From assembly GCA_036346225.1 (NCBI GenBank), contig JARFIW010000500.1:4216001-4280000 (forward strand): 64,000 bases of DNA, read 5' to 3'. This DNA comes from Platerodrilus igneus (Eukaryota > Arthropoda > Insecta > Coleoptera > Lycidae). Made by a program: the position numbers and the translations under genes. The notes beneath the pieces are model-generated. The model was not told the DNA's origin. It was given only the letters and a program-made list of their open reading frames with translations, and did not search any database. Shown here piece after piece: positions 46,233-56,849 of this stretch. The first letter of the stretch is position 1, and the number at the start of each line of letters is the position of its first letter.

Positions 46233-47201
46233 GTAATAAACTATGTGTAGATGTTATAATTGGATATGGCATTTTAGAGTTGTTTATTAAGACAGATGGT
46301 CTCAGGTGGAAAGTATTTGTGCTTTAGCTACGTAAATTTGAATGTTTTGTAAATGGTGATTGCTGAAGTGTAATTGTAATTTATAAATTAGTACAGCGAC
46401 TATATGATATAGTTTACATACTAAAAATTAGTTATTTTGTTCTTATAGTAAACATTTGCTTAGTCAGGAGCGTTTGTTTTGGAATTTCCTCAGCATGTGT
46501 CAAAATATTTAACCTGTTAGTCTCTAAGAATTTTTTTGTTAACTACACGGAATATAATATCATAATTTTAAATGAAATGTGAAATGTGAAGATGAAACTC
46601 TAACCTTTATCAAAAAATATCTGTCTTTTATTTCTTTTTCTTCAAATCCAAATAGATTAGAATTTCATGGTCACCTAAACCTTACCTGAAGCTTGCTTAC
46701 TTATGTGCTTTCATGAGCAGTTTTATTTTTCTTTTGCTAGGTAAATCTCAGCCTGAATTCAAATTTTACAAAATTTAGATTTTGATTAATTTAATTTTTT
46801 TAAATTGTTTACTACGCTAAGTAATTTTATTTATTTCTCTGTGACCATAAGTGTGATCATATGCCAGAGTAATAGTTAATTTATTTTGTATGTTTTAAAA
46901 CGAAAAGCTAGCTGACTAGCCATACTTATTTTCCTCAATTGTTCAGTGAATGTATTCACCTTATCTGCCATCTGTATAAACTTATCTTCAAAGATAATTT
47001 GTATTTCTTTTTTGCAATGCCGTACTTAAACTTATGTGAAGTATTTTTCTTATATTAGTAGGAAATATTTTTATATTTCTATTTTTATTTTTTTTATTGT
47101 TCCTCAAATGCTACTATTTTGTTGTGACATTCAATACAGAGGCATTACTTTCAACTTTTATTCCTTAAGCTTTTATCACTTTAATTGTGGTACCTGCTAT
47201 T
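46233..47201. other. AT-rich intergenic DNA
   Basis: It contains the right arm of the 46-nt inverted repeat at 46375-46420. Otherwise no features are seen. Confidence 0.5.
46375..46420 (-). repeat. Perfect 46-nt inverted repeat, right arm
   Basis: The exact reverse complement of 43096-43141, about 3.2 kb away and 143 bases beyond the right direct repeat. Confidence 0.9.
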
Positions 47202-47479
47202 AGGCGGTTCCGTGGATTAAACAGGTTGGCGTATGGCTGCTGATTTTAAGCTCTGGGTTCGATTCCCGACACGAACTGCTTGAAAATCATTAGGCGAGCA
47301 TTTGTCTCAAAAATACGCCCTCGTTCGGATGAGAGGTAAAATGTAGGTCCCGTGTGTGAGTGTTGTCACGCTTGGAACAGCAAGAGTTCGAGGAAATTCA
47401 AAATTTACAGGTAAAAGAAAGCTGCCTTGCTGGCCAATGTGGTACTTTCAGGTGGAGCATTGGAAAATCTAATGTACGG
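47202..47479 (+). mobile_element. tRNA-derived SINE, plus strand
   Basis: It starts GGCGGTTCCGTGGATTAAAC, has the B box GGGTTCGATTCCCG, the body block GTTCGGATGAGAGGTAAAAT and the 3' end TTCAGGTGGAGCATTGG. GTACCTGCTATT (47190-47201) and GGACCTGCTATT (47479-47490) flank it as a roughly 12-bp target duplication. Confidence 0.85.
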
Positions 47480-47490
47480 GACCTGCTATT

Positions 47491-49699
47491 GACCTTTTCT
47501 CAACATTTTATATGGTCATCTTATGGTGACTAATAATTTTAGCGGAGTTACTAAAACAAAACCTTCTGAAGAATCTACTTTTTGATATGGATCCACAGTT
47601 TACCCGAAAAATAATTTTAAAGAATTTTACATTTAGTGTCAACAAGCCATGGTGGTCAGGAATTTGGAAAGTTATTGTTTTATTAGCTTTTGAATCTTGG
47701 ATTATTACTTTCTTTTTTGTATTTTCATTTGCATAGTTATTTTGCAGAATCCCTTTCCTTAAATCATTTTCCTTGCTTTTCCTCTCTGGAGCTGTCATCC
47801 TTCAGGTTTTATCTTTGTTCTCCAAGGTCAACTGGTGCCCAACCACTTGCCCATCTATTTCTATTCTTCGAACCACGCTTGCACGTGCCTACGTGGATCT
47901 AATACCCCAGTTACGCTGTATCCTCCCGAAACTGTTCCCGCCCTACGTTTCCCACTCCACACTCACTATTCACCATGTGTTTTTGCAGAATTAAGTCGCC
48001 TCGAGCATTTACTAATAACGTCAGAGAAGTTTGTCAGTAGAAGTGAAGAGTGAGAACATTTTTATTGTGTATTTTTCAGTAGTTTGCTATTTCGCTTGGT
48101 ACTTTCCATATAATATTCATACCATTAACTTGTTAGAAAATCACAAAAGTAAACCTTCAAAAATATTATTGCTTTTCATTTAGCATTGTCGATTTAAGTT
48201 AATATATTTTGTATAATAAGAAATGCAATCGTTTTCAGTTTTTAGTGCTATGTTAATTATGGTAAAAACCTGACCTTGCCTCGTTTTTGAATCATGGAAT
48301 CGAACTATTAGAAGTTCTATATCTTCTATTTCTTTAACTCTGTTTTGACTAATTTATCTCTTTGGCTTGCACCAACAATATTCATAATTAAAGTAACCTA
48401 AAAAATAATATACCGAGAAATTCAGCATCACAATAGAATTAGTAAGGTTTCTACCTTTTGCAGTAAATGTTCATCATCAGGAACAAATCTAATAACGTTC
48501 TCCACTTGTTTATTTAAGAATGTTGTGACTCTTATGTTTGTACTCATTTACTCCTTCTTCAAATATTCGATTAGCTTTACGTACTTAGTTGTAAAATTGC
48601 TCTCCACATTGACTACAGTGATCACAAAATTGACTACTTTTAGAGCTTTGTCATAGTAAGATCGCAAATTATTCTCGAAATCTTATTAACTTTTTTCTGA
48701 GCGGCACCAATCCGTGAAGAGGTGGTGTTGTTTTTCATATTTTACTCTTATTTGCTGAGTACATGGTTGAGTTATATTCTTAACAAAAACCGTTACATTA
48801 GGAAGTGTACTTTTACTGGTTACGTAACATTTATCTTTAAATACTGAAACTATCAAATGACATACAACTCAGGTGCGTTCCTTACGCAAACATATGGAAA
48901 TAGAAAAGGATTTAGAAAATTCAGTTAGTTAAATAAACTTTTAAAAAGGAACCACTGTAAAAAATTTATAGTAGCTTTGGTAGTTTACATTAATAACGTG
49001 TCAGTTTCAATGTAATATTAAATTACGATCCAGAAATAAACAGAAACGCACACAATATATTAAATATAAATGTTGACGAGTGTCGGTATTTTACTTTCTT
49101 CGTATTTAATTTACAGAAACTACATGATAGATCTCGGTAAATGACAGGAGCATAAAAAAGTTTATTTGTACACATTTATACGAGTTTATAAACAAACCAT
49201 TGCACCCTAGAATTGAACCGAAACACCCTACAACCACAATAACCATATAACCAGCCATAAAAATTAATGAGTTACTACATATAACCCGTGGGAGCAATTA
49301 AGAATTCACACAGATAAAACGACATTGACCTTGATAATAAGACAACTTTAGACGCACAATCCGTGTGAACGAGACTTTAAGATGCTGAAACCGATGATCG
49401 TAAAAGATTGAAGATTTATGTTCAGTTATTCGAGACCACTAGCAAAGCAGAGTTTCGAAGTCGATTGACACGCAACCATCACCATGTCGATAAGGGCTTA
49501 AATCGGGTAGCTAAAGTTTCCTGTATTCAACAATTCAGGAGATAAAATGCCGTTAATTGTGAAAGTGGTCAGTATTGGAAGCTGTTATTCAACGGAGTCT
49601 TGGCGTGGGCAAACAATTACTGTAAGTCTCTTAAACTTCTGTTTTCCATCTAGTAAACATAATATGCTGTTTTGTGTCACATAATTGTGATTGGTGCTA
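47491..49699. other. Unassigned intergenic DNA
   Basis: A GC-richer patch at 47790-48000 has overlapping plus frames but no recognisable domain. The rest is AT-rich. Confidence 0.4.
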
Positions 49700-49739
49700 A
49701 TAATAAGGATATTCAAAGTTTATTAAGAGGGACGATTAC

Positions 49740-50156
49740 GAATTTCTTAGCCTATCACCAACACGAATTATATCAGAGTTATCCAAGAATGAATATAAGC
49801 TAAGAATTTTACTTTTTTGTGATACATGCGATTTAGACCTTAAAGAGGATAGCTCGAGGGGGCATGACTTTCTTTGAACTTGTTTTATCATTTAAGGAAT
49901 GTGTTAAATCTGAAATGGCGAGAAGAGTTCCAGTGCTGCAAGCTTCATACCTTTTACGACAGTTGCGAATGAATAGAAAACAATATGCAATATATCTTAT
50001 AAGTCTATTTAAATTTGAAAATCTTTCGAAGGGAAAGGATTCGCACCTGATAGAAATCATAGAAAGCTTAATTTTTCTTACTTTCTGGAACTTCTTGCAA
50101 TGATTCCGGTTGTAATGCCCAAATAATAGAAATTTGGTTAAGAAAAGATGGACCAT
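49740..50156 (-). pseudogene. BEL/Pao connection and integrase N-terminal fragment
   Basis: The minus strand reads FERFSNLNRLIRYIAYCF, the 'RFSS...L.R..AYC' segment between RNase H and integrase. LSLYSFLDNSDIIRVGDRLR follows, the BEL integrase leader ('L.PFLD..GILRVGGRL'). Similarity fades below 49740. The catalytic DDE core of integrase is missing. Confidence 0.7.
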
Positions 50157-50654
50157 GCCACCAAAGGTCTGATGTCCTTAATAACTTAGGGCCGACGCCC
50201 CGAGATAACAAATCAGCTGGATTTTGTGGTGAACCAACATGAAACGAATTACCTGGATTTGTCTTAAATTGATTTCCCGTACCCGATTGACCACAAATGA
50301 TTTTAACGGGTGTGGCGATGTTTGCAACCAACAGAGTACCACTGTGGAATCGGTCCAGCAATATATTGCATTAAATGCGACAGTAATAGAATTAAGAACC
50401 TTTGCTAATAAGTGTGCTACGGCTAGAGCATCCCACAATTCAAAACGTGGAAGAGTAAGAGTTTTGAGTGGCGCTACTTTGGCTTTAGCACAAAGCAGTT
50501 GTACAGACCTAGAGCCGTGTTGATCTACCGAGCGTAAGTAAATGCACGCACCATAAGCTTTTTTTGATGAATCGGAAAACCCATATAGTTCAATAATTAC
50601 TGAATTTGATAATTTTGCGTGACGCTGAATTTTAAGATTACTAAATTCAGGCAA
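50068..50654 (-). pseudogene. BEL/Pao RNase H
   Basis: The minus-strand frame shows ELYGFSDSSKKAYGACIYLR (first Asp, 'FSDAS..AYGA'), LPRFELWDALAVAHL (Glu helix), and YCWTDSTVVLCWLQT (second Asp, 'WTDS..VL.W'). In a shifted frame it continues with GSPQNPADLLSRGVGPKLL and LWWHGPSFL. Catalytic residues are visible, but the frame is broken near 50340. Confidence 0.85.
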
Positions 50655-50792
50655 TTCGCTTTTAAACGCAAACCATTTCGTCTGCAGTTGTAACGAAAGG
50701 GATTGATCTCATTCTACTTTTTCAAGCCACAATTTTTGCCTTAAAACTTTAGCTATGATAGTAGAATCGCTCAGAAGGCCAAGCTGATCGTA

Positions 50793-51292
50793 CTATTCCG
50801 ATATACTAGAAAGTACAGTACGCTTAGTTATAGTCCTTTGCGAAATTTTGACATTTATTTCGTATGATAAAGTGTCTGATTCTGGACACCAAAGCAAGCC
50901 CAAAGTTTTGGTCCTTTGCTTGGGACTAATTGGTAGATCAATTGACGATGAACTACAATTTTGAATATTTTGCAATACTTGGGGGTTTATTTTCTTAAGG
51001 GAAAACGGACCTTGTTTAGAATGAAAATGATTTGTTGGGAAGTAGTAGAGAGCTCAGAAATGAATTCGGAACCACTTAATAAGTTGTTGACATAGAAGTC
51101 AGAACGAATTGTCTTTGACGCTAATGGAAACTTATTTGAATATTTATTGGGAAGTTGTATTATACACCTTGTAGCTAGAAAGGATGCAGTTGCGGTACCA
51201 TATGCTACAGTATTTAATTCGTAAGAATGTAGAGATTCGTTAGAAGCACTGACTGCAGCATGAGATACGCTGAAGACATTTCTGATCAACAT
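50793..51292 (-). pseudogene. BEL/Pao RT, palm and thumb
   Basis: TVAYGTATASFLATRC is the BEL RT block ('V.FG..SSPF.A.R'). DFYVNNLLSG is the catalytic block, where YVDD has become YVNN, so activity is lost. The segment 50793-50975 is the following thumb (LGLLWCPESDTLSYE, family 'LG..W....D...'). A frameshift lies between the two. Confidence 0.8.
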
Positions 51293-51299
51293 TTACCAA

Positions 51300-51749
51300 T
51301 ATTTGTCTATTCATTTTGGCAATATCAGATGAAACTACGTATGAGTGTTGGCGAAATCTCAACAATATTGAAAGCAAATCTTTTTGTACAACAGGTCCCA
51401 CCATTTGAAGATCTTCGCAGAAGTACCTGAAGATGATGAAAAAGAATCATTGAAAACGATCCTTAATTTAGTAGTAGTACTTTTCGCATTTAGCACACCA
51501 TAATGCGGAATGAAATATTCAACTTGCGACTTTGGACTATCTTTTTATATCTTTGACATGTGACCCATTCACTCGTATTCATTCATAAAGTCAATGTACA
51601 TGCTCTGAAGATCAGGATTCACTTGAAGCTTGCGTTCAAGCCGGTAAAATCGCTGCAACACTCCCGCTTGAGGATCCCCCAATTTATCTAGAGAATCCCT
51701 CAGAGGTATGGAGACGATGAACCTACCTACAGTATTTCGTTGAAAGGTG
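51300..51749 (-). pseudogene. BEL/Pao RT, N-terminal palm
   Basis: The open segment 51569-51749 shows RFIVSIPLRDSLDKLG, then AGVLQRFYRLERKLQ and YIDFMNEYE, the BEL pre-RT block. The minus reading of 51300-51560 gives PHYGVLNAKSTTTKLRIVF (motif 'LPHH.V.K..S.TTKLRVVFD'). A stop separates the two parts. The catalytic first Asp block is not clear. Confidence 0.75.
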
Positions 51750-51762
51750 GAGACAAAATGTT
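51750..51762. repeat. Target-site duplication of the SINE in BEL/Pao (left)
   Basis: GGAGACAAAATGT. The partner GGAGACAACATGT is at 51983-51995 (one mismatch). Confidence 0.8.
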
Positions 51763-51982
51763 GACTGCTTGAAAAATGGCAGGTGAGCATTTTTCACAAA
51801 GTTTACGCGCTCGTTCGGATGAGAGGTTAAATGGAGGTCCCGAGTGTGAGTGTTGTCACGCACGTTAAAGATCCCTACCTGGCCTGGAACGGCAAGGGTT
51901 CGGAAAATTCTAAATTTCTAGGCAAATTCGCCTCCTGGCCAATGTAGTACCTTCGGGTGGAGCATTGAAAATGTAAATGCAC
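51763..51982 (+). mobile_element. tRNA-derived SINE, 5' truncated, plus strand
   Basis: It begins inside the SINE (GACTGCTTGAAAAATGGCAG), lacking the tRNA-like head. It keeps GTTCGGATGAGAGGTTAAAT, ACGTTAAAGATCCCTACCTG and the 3' end CCTTCGGGTGGAGCATTG. It is bounded by 13-bp target duplications. It inserted antisense into the BEL/Pao RT, so the RT frame reads through into it. Confidence 0.85.
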
Positions 51983-51995
51983 GGAGACAACATGT

Positions 51996-52205
51996 GCCTC
52001 GCATATTTGCTCTTCCTTTGAAAGATGACGATCAAGTGTAACTTCTTCAAGTTCCCAGAATCTAGATAGGTCAAGACTAGAAACGCTATAAGCAACATTG
52101 CATGAAACTGTTCGACTGGGAATAGTGCAACTTATACTGTCCGATATGACCCAACCTAGCTTGGTTTTGGTTTTTTGAAATCTGGGTTTTTCAGGATCCA
52201 ATTTT
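51996..52205 (-). pseudogene. BEL/Pao protease-RT linker
   Basis: The minus frame MDPEKPRFQKTKTKLGWVIS matches the 'TKLGW...G' block following protease in BEL elements. LSRFWELEEVTLDRHLSKEE is the 'L..FW..EE...' block before RT. It ends at the SINE target site. Confidence 0.8.
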
Positions 52206-52410
52206 ATCTGACCGACTCATAAAAGATCCCAGAAGAGGCTGGCACCTATAAGAAGCTCTATTCTGGGTCAGCGAAATGAATATTTTTTGGTATACTGAAA
52301 GCAGAAACCCATACTGGATAAGCTGAAATATTGTCGCAAATGTTTTGAATTATTAAACACGTAAAAGTAGTGAAGAATCTCGAATGAAGAGCTTCCACTC
52401 TTATACCGAA

Positions 52411-52810
52411 TTAATATTTGATACACGATTGTATTTGGTTGATACCGACCACTGAAATGTCAGCATGCTCCCTTACAAGACCCAAAGACTTGCAACATTC
52501 AGAAGTAATAAAATTGGATTGATTTGCACAATCTAGAAGCGCCTTACAGTAGCACGGTTGTCCAGAGTGATCAAAAACCCTAAGTGTTGCGGTTGATAGC
52601 ATAACCTGATTATCTTGTGACACACAGTTGGACAACGTAACTTGAGAGTTGTTCATAGAAGTTTCGACAATTGAAGAAGTGTCGTTTTGAGCTGCTACAT
52701 GTCTTTAAAAATGCAGAACCGTATGATGTTTAAGGCCACATTTTTGACATTTGCCATATTTGCAATGTAGACTCTGATGATCACCGTATCAACAGTTGGC
52801 GCACACGTTT
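52411..52810 (-). pseudogene. BEL/Pao zinc knuckles and protease
   Basis: At 52700-52800 the minus reading gives DHQSLHCKYGKCQKCGLKHH, the Cys/His nucleocapsid pattern of BEL Gag, with one stop. At 52411-52656 the protease shows MLSTATLRVFDHSGQPCYCK then ALLDCANQSNFIT. The usual D[ST]G[SA]Q active site is D-C-A-N-Q here, so the catalytic motif is mutated. Both are parts of the decayed Gag-Pol. Confidence 0.8.
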
Positions 52811-53015
52811 AGTTTTTAACTTCAGCCAACCGAGCGGTAACACTAAGTTTAAGAAACTCCCCACAGCTGGACAATTTGTGAGAAGATTTACAACATGTGA
52901 GCTATGCGCTCAGCAAGGATCTTGATTTAATATGAATATTATCCTTTGTCGTGACTCAGTTGGCTTCAATTTTTTCGAAAATATCCGCCTTATTTTTTAG
53001 AAAGTTTATTAAATC

Positions 53016-53840
53016 TTACAGAAATTGATCTTTGGGCCTTTGAGATTCCCACTGACAAATAGAGTTGCTATTTAAACGATTTAATACTACGTAAATAAGT
53101 AAAGTATCCCAATGTTCAATTGGTTGACCCAATGATTTCAATAATCGGAGGTTTGCCAACAATTCGTCTATTAATTGACGAATGCTAAAAGACGTTTCTT
53201 TGTTAATTGCAGGTAAATTAAATATAGACTTTGTGCGATTATGAATCAGTAAGGATTTGTTAGAAAACCGTTCAGATAACAATTGGCATGCTGTGTCAAA
53301 CGTTGCCGAAGAAGCAGACAAAGTATTTATCGGCCTCAGCATTTTTGATATGCATGAGCGGAGATAATGAAATTTTTGTATTGGAGTAATATTCGCATTT
53401 TTAATTATTAAAGATTTGAATGAGTTGTGAAAGCAAACCCAGGACTTAAAATTACACCCATCAAATTTTGGAAGAACTAGAGCAGGAAGCTTGACATTAT
53501 TAGAATTAAGATTATTCGACGGCGGAGGAGGAGCTGATCCTGTTTTTTGAGCATTTAGAAGATCCTTTGCTGCGGCAATAACTGAAAAATAAGAATCTTT
53601 GAAGTTAGCGCGCTCAGTTACTTCATCTTCCGTTACTATATCGATTACATTTTCAATATCAGCCTGCACTTCCTGAAATTCGTTTAATAACAATTCAGCT
53701 GTATTTAGTCTAGTTGCTAATTCGGTTTTATACGATAAACTGCCTTTCTGCTCACTGGTTAATTTAGCTATGTACTTAGTAAACATAGTCAAGCGTGATT
53801 TAACTGACTCTTTTCTATGCAATTTCTTGATTAATGACAA
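53016..53840 (-). pseudogene. BEL/Pao Gag, N-terminal 274 residues
   Basis: A single open minus-strand frame. An N-terminal helical region (LIKKLHRKESVKSRLTMF) precedes a Glu-rich coiled region. A PPPPSNN linker follows, then LPALVLPKFDGCNFKSWVCF (the family hallmark 'LP...LP.F.G....W..F'), FHYLRSCI and TKSIFNLPAINKETSFSIRQ. It stops at 53016, just before the zinc knuckles, where the frame shifts. This is the best preserved part of the element. Gag would form the cytoplasmic particle. Confidence 0.9.
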
Positions 53841-55483
53841 GGTACCAGTTTGAAGTTACAATAGCAGCATGGAACACACTCACTTGCTTTTTTCCTAGTT
53901 CGTTCTGATTCGTTGAACTGATCTTGATATAGCAGCTAAGGCGTGAAGTGGATAATGCACTCACGACAACGATACTGGAATTATACTAACACTAGCTTTA
54001 TCAGATGAAGGTAAACCAGATTTGTGTTTTCGCGTTTGACTGAAGAAACAAAAACTATTTTAGTGGTTTAATTAACATTTGGCTCGAATATCACCATTTA
54101 TGGAGCGAATTGGATAACTTCATTGAACGGACTGTATAAACACTTTTGTGATAATAATAGATTTAATAAGCACTTATAGAAAATACAAACTTTTGTACAA
54201 CATAAAAGGTGGCATTAAAAAATTATCATTAAACGTCTACTTAATCTTTTACACGAATCTTTAACACCCGGTAGAGTAAAATGAATGCAGATACTTAACG
54301 GCAACTCAGCATGTAACACATTTCATTTGAAGTAATTCGTGAAAAGCCTCAAATTGCGGTGAAACTGCATAGTAAAAAACCTATTTTGAATTGTGCTCGT
54401 AGAGAAAATTATTTGACTTATGTATAAATTCACGATACTAGCTAGCTAAGATAGATGTTTTAAATTTCATGGACACCCTTAGCCAAGCTGATATTTAATT
54501 TGCGGTATAAAGTATAAAGAAAAATATTATTATTTATTTGATAACTTATCTGAAGTTTCATATAATAATCTAGAAAGCAATAATAAGCTAATCTGATACA
54601 CGGAAATATAGGAAAGTTGTACATCATAGAAAAATATTCTTTGCGGCAAATAGTCGAAGCTATCAAAGTTGTATGATAGAAAAATCCCTTTAAATATAAG
54701 TATGGAAATTTTAGTTTTTCGTAATATCATCGACACCAAGCCAAAACCGCGAAGCTGTAAAATCATGGTTTTGAGGACAAATCAAGGCATAGTTCAATTC
54801 GTTTAATAACACAGACTAATACCACTTTTGTTTTCTGATGTCTGATGGGCGTCTTTCGTGTATTTTTGGTTGCTGAAACCGTATCGGCACTCAGATTTAC
54901 TTATCACTTTCAAGTGTTAAAATATTCATTTAAGACGGTTTGTATTGTATAACATACTGTAACAAACGTGATCTAGCGGGTGACTCATCATTGGAATGTA
55001 AACAGCGTTAAGTGTCTGGCGAAGGTTCTGGAAATCGCTAAAAGACCGGTTTAAGATATATAGGTACCGCGCACAGGATGAGTAATAGTTGATATCCTAA
55101 ACGCGTCTATAAATAGATATAAAATATAAATAAAAAGAATATTTTACTGTACAGTATATGTTACTGATAGACTTTATAAAACGTTACGAAAGCATTTATA
55201 TCAAACGGATACGTTTTGTTACGTAAGTGGCGAGTTTACGATTAAATCTCGCAAAAAAACGTCAATCAAAAAATGTATAAGCTTTATTTTGCATGCAAAC
55301 TAGAACATCGGGATAAACGTTGGGCGCCACATACAATTGCGCAACGTGTGCTATGAATTTAAAAGAATGGTACAACAGCACCCTTTAAGTCAATACGTTT
55401 TGTAGTTCCTATGGTGTGAAGAGATCCTAAAGGTCATGTTACATATTGTTATTTTTGCTTGATGAATTTAATTGAAATTTTGC
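53841..55483. other. Unassigned DNA beyond BEL/Pao gag
   Basis: The 5' LTR and primer site of the BEL element should lie here, but no repeat partner is in the window. Small minus frames at 54460-54766 have no motif. Confidence 0.4.
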
Positions 55484-56840
55484 AGAAGTCGAAGCATACT
55501 ATACAGTACCCAAACCTGAAATTAACTCTCATGCCAGTTCTTAACAGCAAGTATTTACCTGTTCCCAAACGCCCAGAATCGGTTTACACTTGACAATAAT
55601 GTGAATGTTGCTGAAGATAATATTGTTGAGTCTATGGAAGAAGACACCAACCTGATTTCCGACCACTTGATATAGGTACTTCACAATTACTTTCAGAAAA
55701 TGAGTTTAAAAACCTAGTACAAGATTTAATGTGCCAAAAGCTTAAACCGAACTGTTGGGATCCAGATTGCAAGGTTGGAATCTATTACAGAATGGTATGC
55801 ATATTTCCACATATCGGAGACGTGAAAAGATTTTATTCATTTGTTTTCCATCACCAGTTGGTGTACTATGTAGATGTTTCTGTACTAATGGATGTATTAG
55901 TATAAAAATACAAAACTAACGAGTTGAGACTATTTATTTATTCATCTATTCTAAGCTTGAAAGGAGTTCTCCTCCACAATGGAAATTCGTACCCCTCTGT
56001 TCCAATTGTCCGCACCGTAGCTATGAACGAAACCTGACAATATGAAAACTTTAGGAAAGAAAATTAAGCAGACAGAACATGGGTCATACGACTTTTGCAG
56101 AGAATGCTATAGGGTTACACCAGTACCGCTATTTCTTCTGCAAATAGGACAGCAGAGCAAAGTACAATCACAGTTTAATAAAAGACTGAAGAATGCGACA
56201 AAATTTTATTGTTGGAGGAAAAAAATTTTACAAATCCTCCTCTCGTTGACATAAAGACAATTTTGCAAACCTCCGCACATAAAACTGGGAATGATGAAAA
56301 ACTTTATCAAAGCTTAAAATAAAGATGGAAAAAGACTCCAACACCTGAGAGACAAATTTTTCAGACAAAAATAAAAGAAACATTTTTATTTGGCACACAT
56401 TCGTGACATTATAAATTACAATGTATTCGATTCAAAACTGACCAAGGTGGAGGCTGTAACAAGGGTATTATTTTACGAGGTGTGTTACAATTTCTTGCAA
56501 AACACAAAGAAAAAAAATTACGAAAAAATCATGAATTTTTTAATTTTCACATACAGCGATATGGGTTGCCACATATCTCTGAAGATTTATTTTCACCACT
56601 CGCATGTGCACTTTTTTCCCATAGTCTAGGGTCTGTGAGTAACGTACATGTTGAAAGGTTTTACCAAGACATTATATATTGTGAAAACCGATACCAATGG
56701 GAAGTGGAGCCCCACAATGCTCGCAGGTTATTTTTGGAACTTAATCAGTGATGCTTCAGAGGTACCCTACAAACAAATAGTTAGCCAAGAGCGAGTCGAG
56801 CTCGCACTATTAGGGTTCCGTACCAATACTACAGTGAGCA
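55484..56840 (+). pseudogene. Degenerate copy of an uncharacterised repeat-borne arthropod protein family
   Basis: The plus strand, in alternating frames, reads an N-terminal SKHTIQYPN, then AELLGSRLQG-like (TELLGSRLQGWNLLQNG), LLHNGNSYPSVPIVRTVAMN, MGCHISLKIYFHHSHVHFFP and SLGSVSNVHVERFYQDI. It ends KWSPTMLAGYFWNLISDA. I recognise this order from a protein family met repeatedly in insect and other invertebrate genomes, usually as multiple intronless copies of unknown function; its typical form has EHGERFHQDI and KWSPxMLADYCW. Here there are many frameshifts and stops, and a large middle part is missing. No mobile-element superfamily is assigned. Confidence 0.6.
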
Positions 56841-56849
56841 ATCAATAAA

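Larger units (their letters stand above)
49700..53840 (-). mobile_element. BEL/Pao-type LTR retrotransposon relic
   Basis: The minus-strand order is gag (53.8-53.0 kb), zinc knuckles (52.8-52.7), protease (52.65-52.4), RT (52.2-50.8), RNase H (50.65-50.1) and the start of integrase (50.15-49.75). This matches BEL/Pao rather than Gypsy. Integrase is truncated, frames shift repeatedly and no LTRs could be placed. A SINE lies within RT. Confidence 0.85.

Noticed and set aside
47690..48053. Three overlapping plus-strand ORFs in a GC-richer patch
   Set aside because: No domain recognised, overlapping in three frames, and no supporting splice or repeat context.
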